64,000 bases of DNA from NCBI GenBank assembly GCA_035222895.1, contig JAVYIG010006387.1, positions 54,839 to 118,838 on the forward strand, in the 5' to 3' direction. Positions 23,000 to 33,827 of this stretch are shown one piece after another. Both the position numbers and the translations under genes were made by a program. Origin of the DNA: Strongylocentrotus droebachiensis (Eukaryota; Echinodermata; Echinoidea; Camarodonta; Strongylocentrotidae). The notes under the pieces are model-generated. The model was not told the DNA's origin. It saw only the letters and a program-made list of their open reading frames with translations, and did no database searches. The stretch's first letter is position 1, and the number at the start of each line of letters is the position of its first letter.

Positions 23000-23214
23000 G
23001 GCCCGAATTCACAAAGGAGGTTTACATTTAACCCATAGTTTAAACCTTCATTTACAAAACCCACGGTTTAAAAATTAGCGCAAAATAAGCGTACCTTGCC
23101 TTGCGCGCGTCTAATATTGGACCTCTTGACTGTGTTGCGCTTATTTTGCACTAATTTTAAACCATGGGTTATAAACCATGGGTTAAATTTAAACCTCCTT
23201 TGTGAATTCGGGCC
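23000..23214. mobile_element. 215-bp MITE with GGCCCGAATTCACAAAGG ends
   Basis: The terminal repeat GGCCCGAATTCACAAAGGAG with GTTTA is exactly mirrored, and inverted similarity continues inward for about 100 bp (AACCCATxGTTTAxAAC; GCGCAAAATAAGCG). It is flanked by TAT (22997-22999 and 23215-23217). The homologous site in gene B, CACTATAAG near 60123, lacks it. Confidence 0.88.
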
Positions 23215-24193
23215 TATAAGTTTGTTCTATAAAATGATGATTTCAAGTGTCACATTGATCTCATTCATGATAATTGACCACGTTGAGTGGTTTGCCTTGT
23301 TTGAGAAGGTTGAGTTTTGGAAAAGGTGACTAAAAATAGTGAGCTTTTTCACACTTTTCATGTTAGTGTGGAACAGTATCAAAGAACAAAATCTTCCCTG
23401 AAAAAGACAGGTCACAGCTCTACAAATGCCCTCATTTTTTAAATATATATGACAAATATTTTGTTTTTGACCACATGCACTTTCCTACCGCCATGTTTGT
23501 GGCGTTCCAAATACACATTTCTGTGTCCAGACTGGGAAAAATTATCATTTTGACAACTCCAACACCTCACAGTATACACCAATATACTTACATGTACCGG
23601 TATGTGCTACATGATCAACCTTTCCAATCGATTCCACACTGTTTCTTTCGCAATGCAATCGCATGAATATAGGTTCCTGTTTCATAAAACTTGTTATCAA
23701 TCAAAAATGCTAAACTTCTATGACATTTCTTATCTCAGGCTCTCAGCAAAACAAAGGCCACAATAGACCAGTTCACGGTTAGCACATCTCTGCAATGACC
23801 CCGAATATCCACAGATCTTCAAAACGTGAACAGGTCCCACTTTGTACATTTTGAAATAATCACTCCTACAGCGATGGAGGTGCTATAAAAATAGCCTTTG
23901 TTTCCCCTTTTCAAAGAATACTTCCACCTGTGTATCATGGAGTGCACTGCTTGTGCATGAATGAATAATGATTACATAACTTCATGAGCACATCCAGTAT
24001 TTCGTCTCCATATTTTTCACAATTTGTTCTGCAATAACCTTTATCTGCTCTTGCTCAGACTGCAACCGTGAACTGGCTTATTCTAGTAGCTTATAACAGT
24101 AATTGTAACTTGTTACTGATAACAAGGTTTATGAAACAGCTAGGGCCCAGAACGTCATTGTAAACCCTGAAGGTGCTACTAGTATATGCATAC

Positions 24194-24285
24194 CTTACTG
24201 CAGGGTTAGGACCTGGATTGGTTTCAATGTCACCAGATCTCATCAAGAGGATCAGGAGCAGATAGTGAAGGCAGAATCCATCCAT
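24194..24285 (-). CDS. NLR A coding exon 1: 2A signal leader
   Basis: The ATG at 24285 has a good context (ACACCATGG). Thirty residues start MDGFCLHYLLLILL and run to GDIETNPGP and NPAV. The run of L/I residues can act as a signal peptide. D(V/I)ExNPGP is the 2A consensus at which the ribosome skips the G-P bond, so peptide release would come after residue 25. The donor is AG|GTATGC. The two leftover bases join the Death exon in phase (AG+T = Ser). An upstream acceptor, TTTCCAG at 24360, would give a 74-nt 5' UTR in this exon. Confidence 0.88.
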
Positions 24286-24673
24286 GGTGTAAGATGTCCT
24301 TCGCACTCTACAGAGATTTAGTCCTCTGGAAAATGGTGATATCACATGGACGACAGTATCTGGAAACAACATTCAAAAATATAAATATTAGGTACATAAA
24401 ACAGACGGAATAACTATCTTTCAGAGTTTCAATTCACTACATCTATTTAATAATAGCTTAAGGTTTTCGACGCCAAAACTTTTCGCTCCTGCCTCCTGAA
24501 AGAATTAATGGCTGGGACGTACCAGCCACGAAGCTGTGCCTCGCAGGGTTAATATTCATGAAATGCTGTATTTGGGCAGAAAACAATGATTTGGTGATAT
24601 TTTTGTGTGTAATCGACAATCAGGGCACCGCGGTTTCTTTTACAGCGCGCAATGAGCATCATCATATACTGCA

Positions 24674-24683
24674 CCATATATAG
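24674..24683 (-). promoter_or_regulatory. Candidate TATA box upstream of NLR A
   Basis: CTATATATGG on the minus strand lies about 390 bp before the start codon. The same 10-mer lies at the same spacing (about 394 bp) in gene B. Conservation through the duplication is expected anyway, so this is weak evidence. A spliced 5' UTR would fit the distance. Confidence 0.3.
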
Positions 24684-25499
24684 AGATCCCAGGAGTGCAT
24701 TCAAGGCCCCTCGGCCCAGCAGCTGCAAGAAGAGGCACAGGAATGGAATCAAATTAATGCATAAATCTTTGTTAAGTGCCTCGTTACAAATTATTTCATT
24801 CACCCGTTACAAATAATTTTATTTCAATAATCAGAATGCGAATTGCAAACATTAGTTGTTGGTACATGTAGGTAGGACAAACATTATTTCTTGTCCTAGA
24901 CTACCTAACAACATCATGGAATAGGGTCTACATGCAATTTGCATTCTGACTATTACTTACTTACTTACTTACTTTAATACACGATGTTGTACTAGGTCTA
25001 GTACTAGGTCTAAGCCGGTTCATCGATCCAGGATTCTTCCATGACCATGATTACCGTTACTGCCATTTGTGGAGGGAGGAGATTGTGTAATAACATGAGA
25101 TAATTATTTGTAACAGGTGAATGAAATGCTTTTAACAAAGATGTAGATCTAGACCTATGCATTAAATTTGCTTCCATTTAATACGAAAAAATTGAGAAAT
25201 TCTAAAAATAGATATTTGATGACGTCACACTTCACCACTCTATAGATCTACTACAACACATGTAGATCTACTATGTAGATTATAGTAATTCATAGATATA
25301 TATATATAGATCTAGCTCTAGATATCTAGGCTATGAATACACTAACCTTGTTTCACTTCAGTCTGATTAACTGTTAGACCCCTATGTTTACAAAGGCAGC
25401 ATTTCGTCGACAGACTTCAATCTAAATCTACTGCAACTGAAGAATGATCCTAATATCAATCACTGAATCGAACTCGAAAGCTAATCGAGGCGCTAGGTG

Positions 25500-25760
25500 G
25501 CGTGGCAGTACATACGTGTGCACATATCTGGCAGGAAAATGGCGACTGTGTACAGTTCGGTGGGTCACTGAGCGCGCGAATGAATGAGGGGAATCCCCGG
25601 CTCTTTTCAGCAATGTTGTTGTTGGGGTTTAGATGGCGCTCTTCAATCTTGACAGATTATCTGCGCCACGGCGTTCCTTCACTTCTGTTTTCGAGTCATG
25701 ACTTGGCTCACCTGTCTCAGTGAAGTGCTACTGTGCAAGATTAATTATATTTAATTTCCC
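25500..25760. other. Upstream region of NLR A; no gene recognised
   Basis: Slightly GC-richer sequence just past the end of detectable duplication (about 25470). Open frames on both strands lack any recognisable motif. It could hold a distal promoter or 5' UTR exon, which I cannot show. Confidence 0.3.
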
Positions 25761-25837
25761 TTCACCATTTAGTCGTGCATTTTAATCATAAGGATGTAGC
25801 CTAATCCTTACGATTCGGCCATGCACTCCTTTTCGGC

Positions 25838-26376
25838 GGCCTGAAAAGGGGGAAGAGAGTGACTGAAGAAAAACATAGAAAAGAAGGTTAAGAGGAGAAG
25901 AGATGAAAATGTAAGAGAGGTAGAGAGAGTGAGAGAGACACAGAGGTATACGAGAGAGAGAGACACACATTAAATTAAAAAAACAAAGTGACCATACCAT
26001 GCATGCATGAGCCTACGGGTCGGCAACATATTGGATGGGATATACCCCATCCCATCGCAAGCTATTCGTAATGCATACGTAAATGTATAAATCACTGGCA
26101 GATCGAGGGATGGCACCAATAGGCCGCGGCCCCCAATTTTTTTTTTGCGGCCTTAAAGAGGGAAAAAAGAAAATGAGAGGGAGACGGAAGATAAAGGAGG
26201 AAAAGGAGAGAAAAGAAGGTAAAAGAGAAGAAGATGGAGAGGAAAAGGAGAGGTAGAGATAGTGAGAGTGTAAGAGAGAGGGAGGGAGAGAGGAGGGAGA
26301 GAGAAAGAGAAATTAAATTGAAAAACAAAAAACACTATACCACGTATTGGATGGGATGGATACCCCACCCCACCGC
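25838..26376. repeat. Two ~230-bp tandem repeat units with GA-rich cores
   Basis: Units 25838-26060 and 26147-26376 both start GCGGCCTxAAA, contain a GAGAGA-rich core, then AAATTAAATT, AACAAAxxxxACxATACCA and TATTGGATGGGAT...CCCCATCCC-type ends. They are non-coding. Long minus-strand frames through them are Ser/Leu low-complexity artefacts. Confidence 0.6.
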
Positions 26377-26829
26377 AAAAATATAAAAACCTTAAAGTTG
26401 TCCTTAAGGAAGTGTGAGTGAGAAAGAGAATTGATTTCAAACGAAATAAACTATAGGGCCGGGGCAGTGCAAATTCCAAGGGATCTAGAATAGAGTTTAG
26501 AGCGTATAGCTGGGTCTCCGGCTGGGGCTCTGCATGCCCCTGCAAGCCGAAAAGGCCCTGAAGCATGCCATTGGACCCATCCGTAATAATAGAAGTGATA
26601 CCCAAAATACCCAACAGCTTCTACTGTCACAAGCATTATGATAGTTGGCATCTGCATTTATCTTAATTCTTTGATTTACCTCCATACTTTCAAGTTTTGA
26701 ATTATATATGTGTGTTTTTGTTTGTTGTTGTATTTCAGTTGTCACGTTTTATTAAAATCAATAAATATCATTATTGTTAATTGAATATTTTGTAATTGAT
26801 TTTTCAATAAATGCAGAAATATCTGCTTT

Positions 26830-27218
26830 ACAAAGAACGCTTTGTTGTATAAAATTATCGTTAGGAGAGAGTGTGTGTGTTACTATCGCTCAAGACGGCT
26901 AACTAAAGGTTTCGAATTGCTGAAACTCGAGAACGTCTGAGGGATTCGCTCCCCCCCCCCCCCCCGACAGGGTCTTTAATTTAGATGTGCCCCTGGACCC
27001 CACTTTTTTAAGACGCCTAAACAAATGGAAAGGGGTAAAGATGACTGCGGGTGAAAAAGAATAATAGAAAGAGAAGAGAAGGTTGAAGAGAAGAGAGAGG
27101 GAGGGGAAAAGTAGGGATAGACCGAGATAGATAAATTATAGAGACAGGGAGACAGAGAGAGGGGAGAGAGAAAGAGAAAGAGAGAGAAGGATTGAGAGAG
27201 AGCGAGAGAGGGAGAGGG

Positions 27219-27289
<71 letters not shown>

Positions 27290-27860
27290 AAGAGAGAGAG
27301 AGAACAGGAAATAAAAATATTAAACCTAAATTTACACATACAGAGTTTGCTCGACATGACTGTGCCTACGAAGACTTCGGAGGAAAATAGAACTGTTACA
27401 GTACAAAAAACAGTCAATCTAATTTATACACAATGGGTTTTTTTAAGAGAGAAAGAGAGATGATTTCTGAAATGAAAAGATAAAGGTTATGTTAATTCCA
27501 GGGAGAAAATAACAATTTCTATCACTCGTGACGGCCATCTTAAAGGTTCTTAAATCAATTGTTAAAAACTGAAGAACTTTGAGGTTCCCTAGCAAAGACT
27601 CTGCCCCCGGCAGGGCCTCTCAGGCAGGCCCCTGGACCCCAAAACAACCTTTTGTTCTATCAAATTGTTGTTAGGAGAGTGTGTGTTTCTATCGCTCAAG
27701 ACGGCTATCTTGAAGGTTCTAACTACGTCAAACTTGAGAGCGTCCAGGGGGTCCGCCCCTGGACCCCGGCCTTGCCATTGCAAACCGACGAAGCCTTATA
27801 GAACAGGTCTGTGGACCCCATCCGTATAAGTGGTTCCCAAGAAAAACCCTTTGTTCTATA
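26830..27860. repeat. Repeated modules with GACGGCTATCTTxAAGGTT and GGGGTCCxCCCCTGGACCCC
   Basis: The block TATCGCTCAAGACGGCTA appears near 26884 and 27690, with a variant near 27520, each followed by AAGGTT and a C/G-rich CCCCTGGACCCC block. Between them lies a pure GA/AAGAGA tract (about 27140-27306). It looks like degenerate tandem copies of one mobile or satellite unit. Confidence 0.5.
27140..27306. repeat. (GA)n microsatellite
   Basis: Nearly uninterrupted GAGAGA with occasional GGGAGA and AAAGAG units over about 165 bp. Confidence 0.9.
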
Positions 27861-28419
27861 AACTTGTCTTTAAGAAAGCATACAAAAACACATCCCCCTC
27901 CCCCCAGTTTTATTGAACAGAAAGTCTCAGAAATCGGTGTTAATAATGTTTGTCGGAACTACTGGGGTTTCTTGGGAAAAAAATAATGTTGGGGAATAAA
28001 CTTAAGTGTTAGTTATTTTGTTTAGTTGCATAATGAATTGAAGTATTCATCAGTGCACTCTTAAAAAAGCTAGTAGGTTTCCTGAGACTATACGCATTGG
28101 TTCTAAATAGAAACATATTAAAAGAGGTTCTAAAGGGGTTTGGGCTCAACCCCCACCCCTCCCCTAAGTTATCTTTCTAGTGGCAAGAGGCCTCATCCGC
28201 CCCTATGAAAAGATAGCCGTATATGCCCATGGGCGAGCTGCTCTCCTTCTCCCAATTGTTCTGTTAATCTTCAAAGGGCTGTGCAGCCTATATATCGTAG
28301 ATTTATAGAAAGGTTACCAGTTAGTGAAATTTTCTATGAATAAAATCCATTACAAAAATGCGTTTTTGAGGGTTAATGATGGAAGAAGAAATATAATGCT
28401 CATTGACAATGCAACTGGC

Positions 28420-29455
28420 CGCTTCTCTGTCTTTTCTAATGTTTTCTATCTCCCTTTCTATTTCTTTCTCTTTCACTATCTTTTACTCCAACCCCTCCCC
28501 CTCTCTCTTCCTATGTATTTTATCGGTCTCTAATCATCTTTCTTACCCCCCTCCCCCCTCTCTCTCATTCCTCCACTATTCCGTTTATTTCTGTCCCAAT
28601 ATGTGTCTCCCTCATTTCTGCCCCCCCCCCCCCCCCCCCCGATCCCCGGCCCTCTCTCTCTCACTTTCTCTCCGTCTCTATCGATCTATCTCTATTATTT
28701 CTCAGTCTCTCAGCATGCATCCCTAGTATAATTAATTATATATATATATATATATATTACCATCCCTTCCTTCTTTTATCCATTTATTTTTGTATCCTAC
28801 ACCTCTCTCTCTCTCATCCTCTCAATCTTCCATTCATTTTTTCTCCTGGTATCAGTCTCTCACTATTTTGTTCTCTCTCTCTCTCTCTATCTCTCATGTT
28901 TCATTCATCCATATTTCTGCTCCTCTCACTAAATTCCTCAGTCTACTCCCCTTTCCTCTCGATCAGTCTATTAAAATAATTGATGTTTCTTATCTCTCTG
29001 TATCACCCTATTACCGTTTCTCCTGCTCGTTCTCTCTCAACCCCCACCCCCCCATCATTCATCCCCATTATCACTCATTGCAACATGCAGGTATCTCTCT
29101 CTATTTGCACCCCCCCCCCCTCTTCCTTCATCACCCTTCTTCGTATCTCTCTTCATCTACATTGCTCCCCCCCCCCCCCGCTCCTCTCCTTTCTCTCTCT
29201 CTCTCTCTCTCTCACCATTTCTCTATCTTCTCATTCAGTCTCACTCCAAAGTCATCTAGCTATTACCGTTTCCCATGCTAGGTCCCTGGCTGTTTTTAAA
29301 TTTTCTTAGCATCTCGCTTTTCTGCTCCTCTCTTTTTTCTCTCTTACTCACTATAAAATAGTGTGTCTGTTTCTCTCATCTCTCCCTCTCCCTTCCCTCC
29401 CTAACCCCCTTCTCTCTCTCTCTCTCTCTCCCTCTCTCCTAGATTTCACTTCACA
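28420..29455. repeat. Pyrimidine-rich (CT)n region with poly-C and TA runs
   Basis: Long CTCTCT stretches, poly-C tracts (about 28620-28640, 29110-29120, 29168-29178) and an alternating TA run (about 28738-28757). Plus-strand open frames here are Ser/Leu/Pro low-complexity and not genes. Confidence 0.85.
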
Positions 29456-29894
29456 CAAAGAGATCAGAGATACAGAAGGTATATTTAAATCTTCCATTCT
29501 TTATTCAATTTATAATCCTGACTTCTGTTGAAATTTGTCCATATCAGGAAATTTGAATTCCACTGGTTGATACAAGACAGTAATACAATATAAACATACA
29601 CATAATGAAATCAAATACATACATAACATCGTCATTCTAGAAATCAATATCATCCAAAAGATTATTAACCAAATGAGCTTATTATTATTATAATCATTAG
29701 TATTACTATTTATATCATTGAAAGTAATTACTTATCTACCTACTTACTGCATTTTATTGCTTATCCAATATCATTTATCAAACTCTTAAATTCAGTGCCA
29801 TTGATATAGTGTGGCTAGATCATATAATGTTTAGACAATCCAGTACATTATTATTTTGTGGCTTAATTGATTACCGATAACTTAGAAACAGTAT

Positions 29895-30040
29895 GAGAAA
29901 GAGAAAGAGAGAGAGAGAGAAAAGAGAGAAAGAGCGAGTAGGGGGATGAAGAACGACAGAAAGGGAGAAAGAGAGAGAGAGAGAGAGAGAGGGAGAGGGG
30001 GATATAGACCGAGAGAAAGAGTAGAAAGGGAGAGAGGGAT
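29895..30040. repeat. (GA)n purine-rich tract
   Basis: GAGAGA-type tract with GGGAGA interruptions. It is the strand-opposite counterpart of the CT region at 28420-29455. Confidence 0.85.
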
Positions 30041-30369
30041 GACAAATCTGTACACTGTTGCACATTTATAAGGTAACTTCATGATGGTGAAACTCATCTT
30101 GCTTTGGAGTTAAACACATGGATAGACTTAGGGACAAAGGATCGTCGGAATCATCCCAGAAATATCCCAGAAACATGCACGTATAGTTCGCCGTGCACAC
30201 AGGTGTGTTCCTGATCTGTTAAACTTAAAGTTCTCACTCAGTGGATGCGAGGGGTCCTGCATTATCTGTTTTTCTTTTAGAGAGAACATTATTCTGCTAC
30301 AGATCTTCGATTGATGGTAAATCCACTGCAATATGATGCGTTTCACTACCTTTCTTGGACGTTCTAACA

Positions 30370-30505
30370 GATTCCTGGTAGCATTAGCCCCCCCCCCCCC
30401 CGCTTATTCAGCGGCTGGCTGAGTCGTTGCGAAATTTTTGGCCCGATTTCAAAATGATAACCCCCCCCCCCCCCCCCCTTTGAAAAAATCCTGCGTACGC
30501 CACTG
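30370..30505. repeat. Short element with two poly-C tracts
   Basis: Two C runs (about 30390-30401 and 30461-30478) flank GCTTATTCAGCGGCTGGCTG, followed by TTTGAAAAAATCCTGCGTAC. A related inverted sequence lies at 61890-62110 (CAGCCAGCGGTGAATAAGC, TTTTTTCAAGGGG). Confidence 0.5.
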
Positions 30506-30519
30506 ATAATACGTACATA

Positions 30520-31392
30520 TACAGTGCGTCCCAGAAAAAACGAAACCGAGAAGTATCGATGTTCTATCATAACTTAATCACAACTATAATTAATGAATGA
30601 TACATATTTGGAAAGCTTAGAGTCTCTTCTTTCATGTGATGCTACTCAGATGATGCATATTTCACGCATGAGTGATTAAAAGCAATTTGAAGGAAGGAAA
30701 CCAAAAAGACATTTGGCGGGCGGTATCTGAATTTCGAAGAAAAATTCACATTTCTAGAAAGTTGAGTTTCTGCCCTTTCATATGACACCTCAATCAGGAA
30801 AAATGAGCAAAGAATGACAAAGTTCTGTTTGTTTAAAGTAGTGCTTGCATTTCCATAATTTTATTAAACGAATTCGTTTTCACTGGCTGCCTGCCGTATC
30901 AATAAACGAAATTAACAAAAGACTTAACTCCGTTTCGTTGACAATCAGCCGTAGACAAGATGGCTGATTGTCAACGAAACGGAGTTAAGTCCTTTGTCAA
31001 ATCTGCTTTTTGCTACAGCAGGCACCCAGTGAAAACGAATTCGTTTGTTAAAATTATGAAAATGTAAGGGCTACTTTAAACAAACAGAACTTTGTTATTC
31101 CTCGCTCATTTTTCCTGATTGAGGTGTCATATGAAAGGGCAGAAACTCAACTTTCTAGAAATGTGAATTTTTCTTCGAAATTCAGATAGCGCCCGCCAAA
31201 TGTCTTTTTGGTTTCCTTCCTTCAAATTGCTTTTAATCACTTATGCGTGAAATATGCATCATCTGAGTAGCATCAACTGAAAGAGGAGACTCTAAGCTTT
31301 CCAAATATGTATCATTCATTAATTATGGTTGTGATTAAGTTATGATAAAACATCGATACTTCTCGGTTTCGTTTTTTCTGGGACGCACTGTA
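30520..31392. mobile_element. 873-bp near-perfect palindrome with Tc1/mariner-like ends
   Basis: The left end TACAGTGCGTCCCAGAAAAA is mirrored at the right end, with TA on both flanks (30518-30519 and 31393-31394) as expected for Tc1/mariner. The two halves are reverse complements almost throughout, meeting near AATCAGCCGTAGACAAGATGG (about 30940-30965). No transposase is encoded. A partial copy of one arm lies at 38645-38868, so this is a family rather than an isolated rearrangement. Confidence 0.88.
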
Positions 31393-31399
31393 TATGTAT

Positions 31400-33800
31400 A
31401 CATGTATGTATATATATGAACCTAAAATAACAGAAATTCCTGAGCAATCTTATATTTCACTGAGGTCATAGGCTGAGGTTGAAATATAATGAAACAAGGG
31501 GAATTCCGTCTGAATTAGGAGATGAATACATGTTACACTGAACAATGAAATGCATGCAATATTTGTTATATAAAATTGTTGGTATTTGCGAACCATTGGA
31601 GTCAGGCCATCTTGATTACTTTTAGGTTGCCTTTGCATCAGGTGCGTGCAGTTAAGACAATGCAAACAATGGTTACGCATAGAAAACTAGAAGAGATGTG
31701 CGCAGTCTAATTCACTTTTGCACGCGTTATATCATGCAAAATTAGGTTGTTATATTGCAAGATTGTTCAAATACATGTATAACAACATTTTGAGTGTCAC
31801 GTGACACTGTTTCAACTCATAGGATACTCACTAACAACTACACCATCATCAAACTATAATTTGAAAGTTCTTTTGTCTCCTTGGTAAATCAAAGTGTTGA
31901 GAATCTAAGGCACAGCAATCTTAAGTTCAGTGATTCATGATATCATCCAATATACATAGAAAGACCTATTCAGTATTTTTGCATATGACTTAATTCAGAA
32001 TAAACTCACAGATCTGAGCCATTCGCATTGTCTAATATGAAAATCAGATTGGATTATAAAACTGACACTAATTATTAACCAGAAGAGGATGGTGATCAAA
32101 AGGCAAGGTAACAGAATGCTCATAAGAGTACTATTTATGTTTGTATCTGATAAGCCGATCAGGAATGCAAACTTACTAAAATATAAAACTTATTTACAAG
32201 GCTAAGTATTGCAAACATGCAAGTTCAATATATATCTAATCATACCATTGCATAATCATAATCATAATGATTTGAAGATAAGCCTGGAATATGTATCATC
32301 AACATTATTGAAATCCAGTACTGAATACAATTAGAACAAACATGTATGGTACAAATATAGTAGCATATTTACATATACACTGGAATGATGTAGAGAAAAT
32401 CCAGGAAAGTATTTCCTCAACTGAATTTTTTGTAAAGTACTGGTGAATGTAGTTAAACATATACAAACAATGATCCATTTCAAATTGAATATTACACTGA
32501 TAACTCAGGCATGTTACATTGACATAAGAGACAAGTATCTTAATATTATAGCAGCATATTTACATATACACTAGAATGATGTGAAGAAAATCCTGGAAAA
32601 CATTTCCTCAAATAGATTTTAAAATCTAGAACTGGATGTCTTTCTAAATTTAAAACAACAACCAACGTCAGATAAATGGTTACACTGATAAGTCAGGCCT
32701 ATGACATTACACCCTTACCAGACAAAGCTAGTTTTCAAGTATACCAAGTTCTATCAAGTTTGCTGACATGATAACTAGAGCAATATGGCTCTTAACATCC
32801 AAGTTATATCTGGTAACAAATTCACAAGTTAATTTAGATTCTACTTCATTATATTGTGATTGAACATATGTGCAATGACATTGACAAATACAGTGATATT
32901 TTGAAATAAGATAATTATTTTGAATTATTATATACATAACCTCATAACTCACTTTGTAAAAATTGAGTGGTATTTCATACATTGCATACATATCGGCTAA
33001 AACAACATGGTAAAACATCCTTGATAATTAGGGCAGTAATCCACATTTGCCACTCTCCACCCTGGTACAAATCCGCACCCGATATGCCTAAGCGCTACAT
33101 ATTCGGCCGCCTAGTACCATTGTAATAATGTTTGAGTGTCATAGTATGATGGCATGTGTAATATATCAGAAGCCATCGTTATCATAATTATTACAACTAG
33201 TTGTTGTCACCTTCTATACACAGGCATAATGCATGATCATAGCCGAGTCAAAAATGAATCCTATTTGGAGTACCGGTATTTAAAAAAAAAAAAAATTCCA
33301 CACAACATGGCCGCTTTCTGCATAAAACAGGTACACGATGGGCTCTTGATGAAACTCTGTTTTGGGCTTATTGAGTACACATTCACAAAACGTATCCTAG
33401 TTTTGCATCATTTTCTACATAGGCCTTTCACATGTTTTTGAACAATGTGACAACTGATATTATGATCTCTTTCTCATAAAATTCTTACACTAACAGTAGA
33501 AGACTGCCTTTTTACAAATATTCAAACATTTGCATACACATTGCCGAAAGTTATCCCCTTCTACCCCAAAGTTTTTGCTATCACTCCAGGGCTTGAAACC
33601 AACAGGCTAGCTGGGACACATAGACATCCAACATCTAGGTCCTAACCCCCAGAATGTTGAAGTTTTTTCTTAGGGCTTATATGCATACAGACTGTAAAAG
33701 TTTAATCTCAACCTCTTTTTCCCCCAAAACAGTCAGCGTGGAGCCCTGTATCATACATTGACAAAGTCAAGATGAAGTGTTACCACTGAGACATTGTCTT
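31400..33800. other. No gene; downstream of gene B
   Basis: AT-rich sequence 3' of the gene B stop codon, part of which may be 3' UTR. A local duplication of about 90 bp is present (32348-32440 and 32540-32635, both with GCATATTTACATATACACT). The 31560-31800 stretch resembles 9080-9300 (GATTAC...TTGCCTT(C/T)GCATCAG), a low-copy repeat. No protein motif is seen. Confidence 0.5.
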
Positions 33801-33827
33801 ACTCTACCGATACCATAGCAACTAGAC

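Larger units (their letters stand above)
17146..24285 (-). pseudogene. NLR gene A (2A leader, Death, NACHT, one LRR exon), frame-disrupted
   Basis: Four exons match gene B with the same splice phases: 24194-24285, 22227-22507, 19956-21671 and 17146-17304. NLRs are intracellular innate-immune sensors: Death domains recruit partners, NACHT is an oligomerising ATPase, LRRs sense ligand. The NACHT exon is 1716 nt against 1709 nt in gene B. The extra 7 bp (CCACAAG, about 21381-21390) tandemly duplicates CAAG-containing sequence just before the P-loop and shifts the frame to a TAA at 21328-21330. The predicted product is 238 residues (213 after 2A skipping): leader, Death and linker. No LRR array or tail follows within the window. 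A sequencing error or a polymorphic allele is possible. The downstream NACHT frame is still fully open, suggesting the lesion is young. Confidence 0.85.
10437..25470. repeat. Segmental duplication, copy A (partner 51400-64000)
   Basis: Aligned blocks are about 10437-10690 with 51402-51660, 13765-14700 with 51800-52810, and 16470-25470 with 54150 to the window end. Both copies are in the same orientation. Copy A has two large replacement or insertion tracts (about 10720-13760 and 14720-16470) rich in LINE sequence, plus two MITEs absent from copy B. The duplicated stretch includes the whole 5' half of the NLR gene, its introns and its upstream region. Confidence 0.85.

Noticed and set aside
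22673-23038. 121-residue Ile/Met-rich frame
   Set aside because: Translation of ATG/ATC/ATT simple sequence running into a MITE.
26092-26657. Minus-strand frames up to 153 residues
   Set aside because: Translations of GA-rich repeat units with no recognisable domain.
28324-29309. Overlapping plus-strand frames up to 163 residues
   Set aside because: Low-complexity Ser/Leu/Pro translations of CT-rich repeats; no start context or domain.
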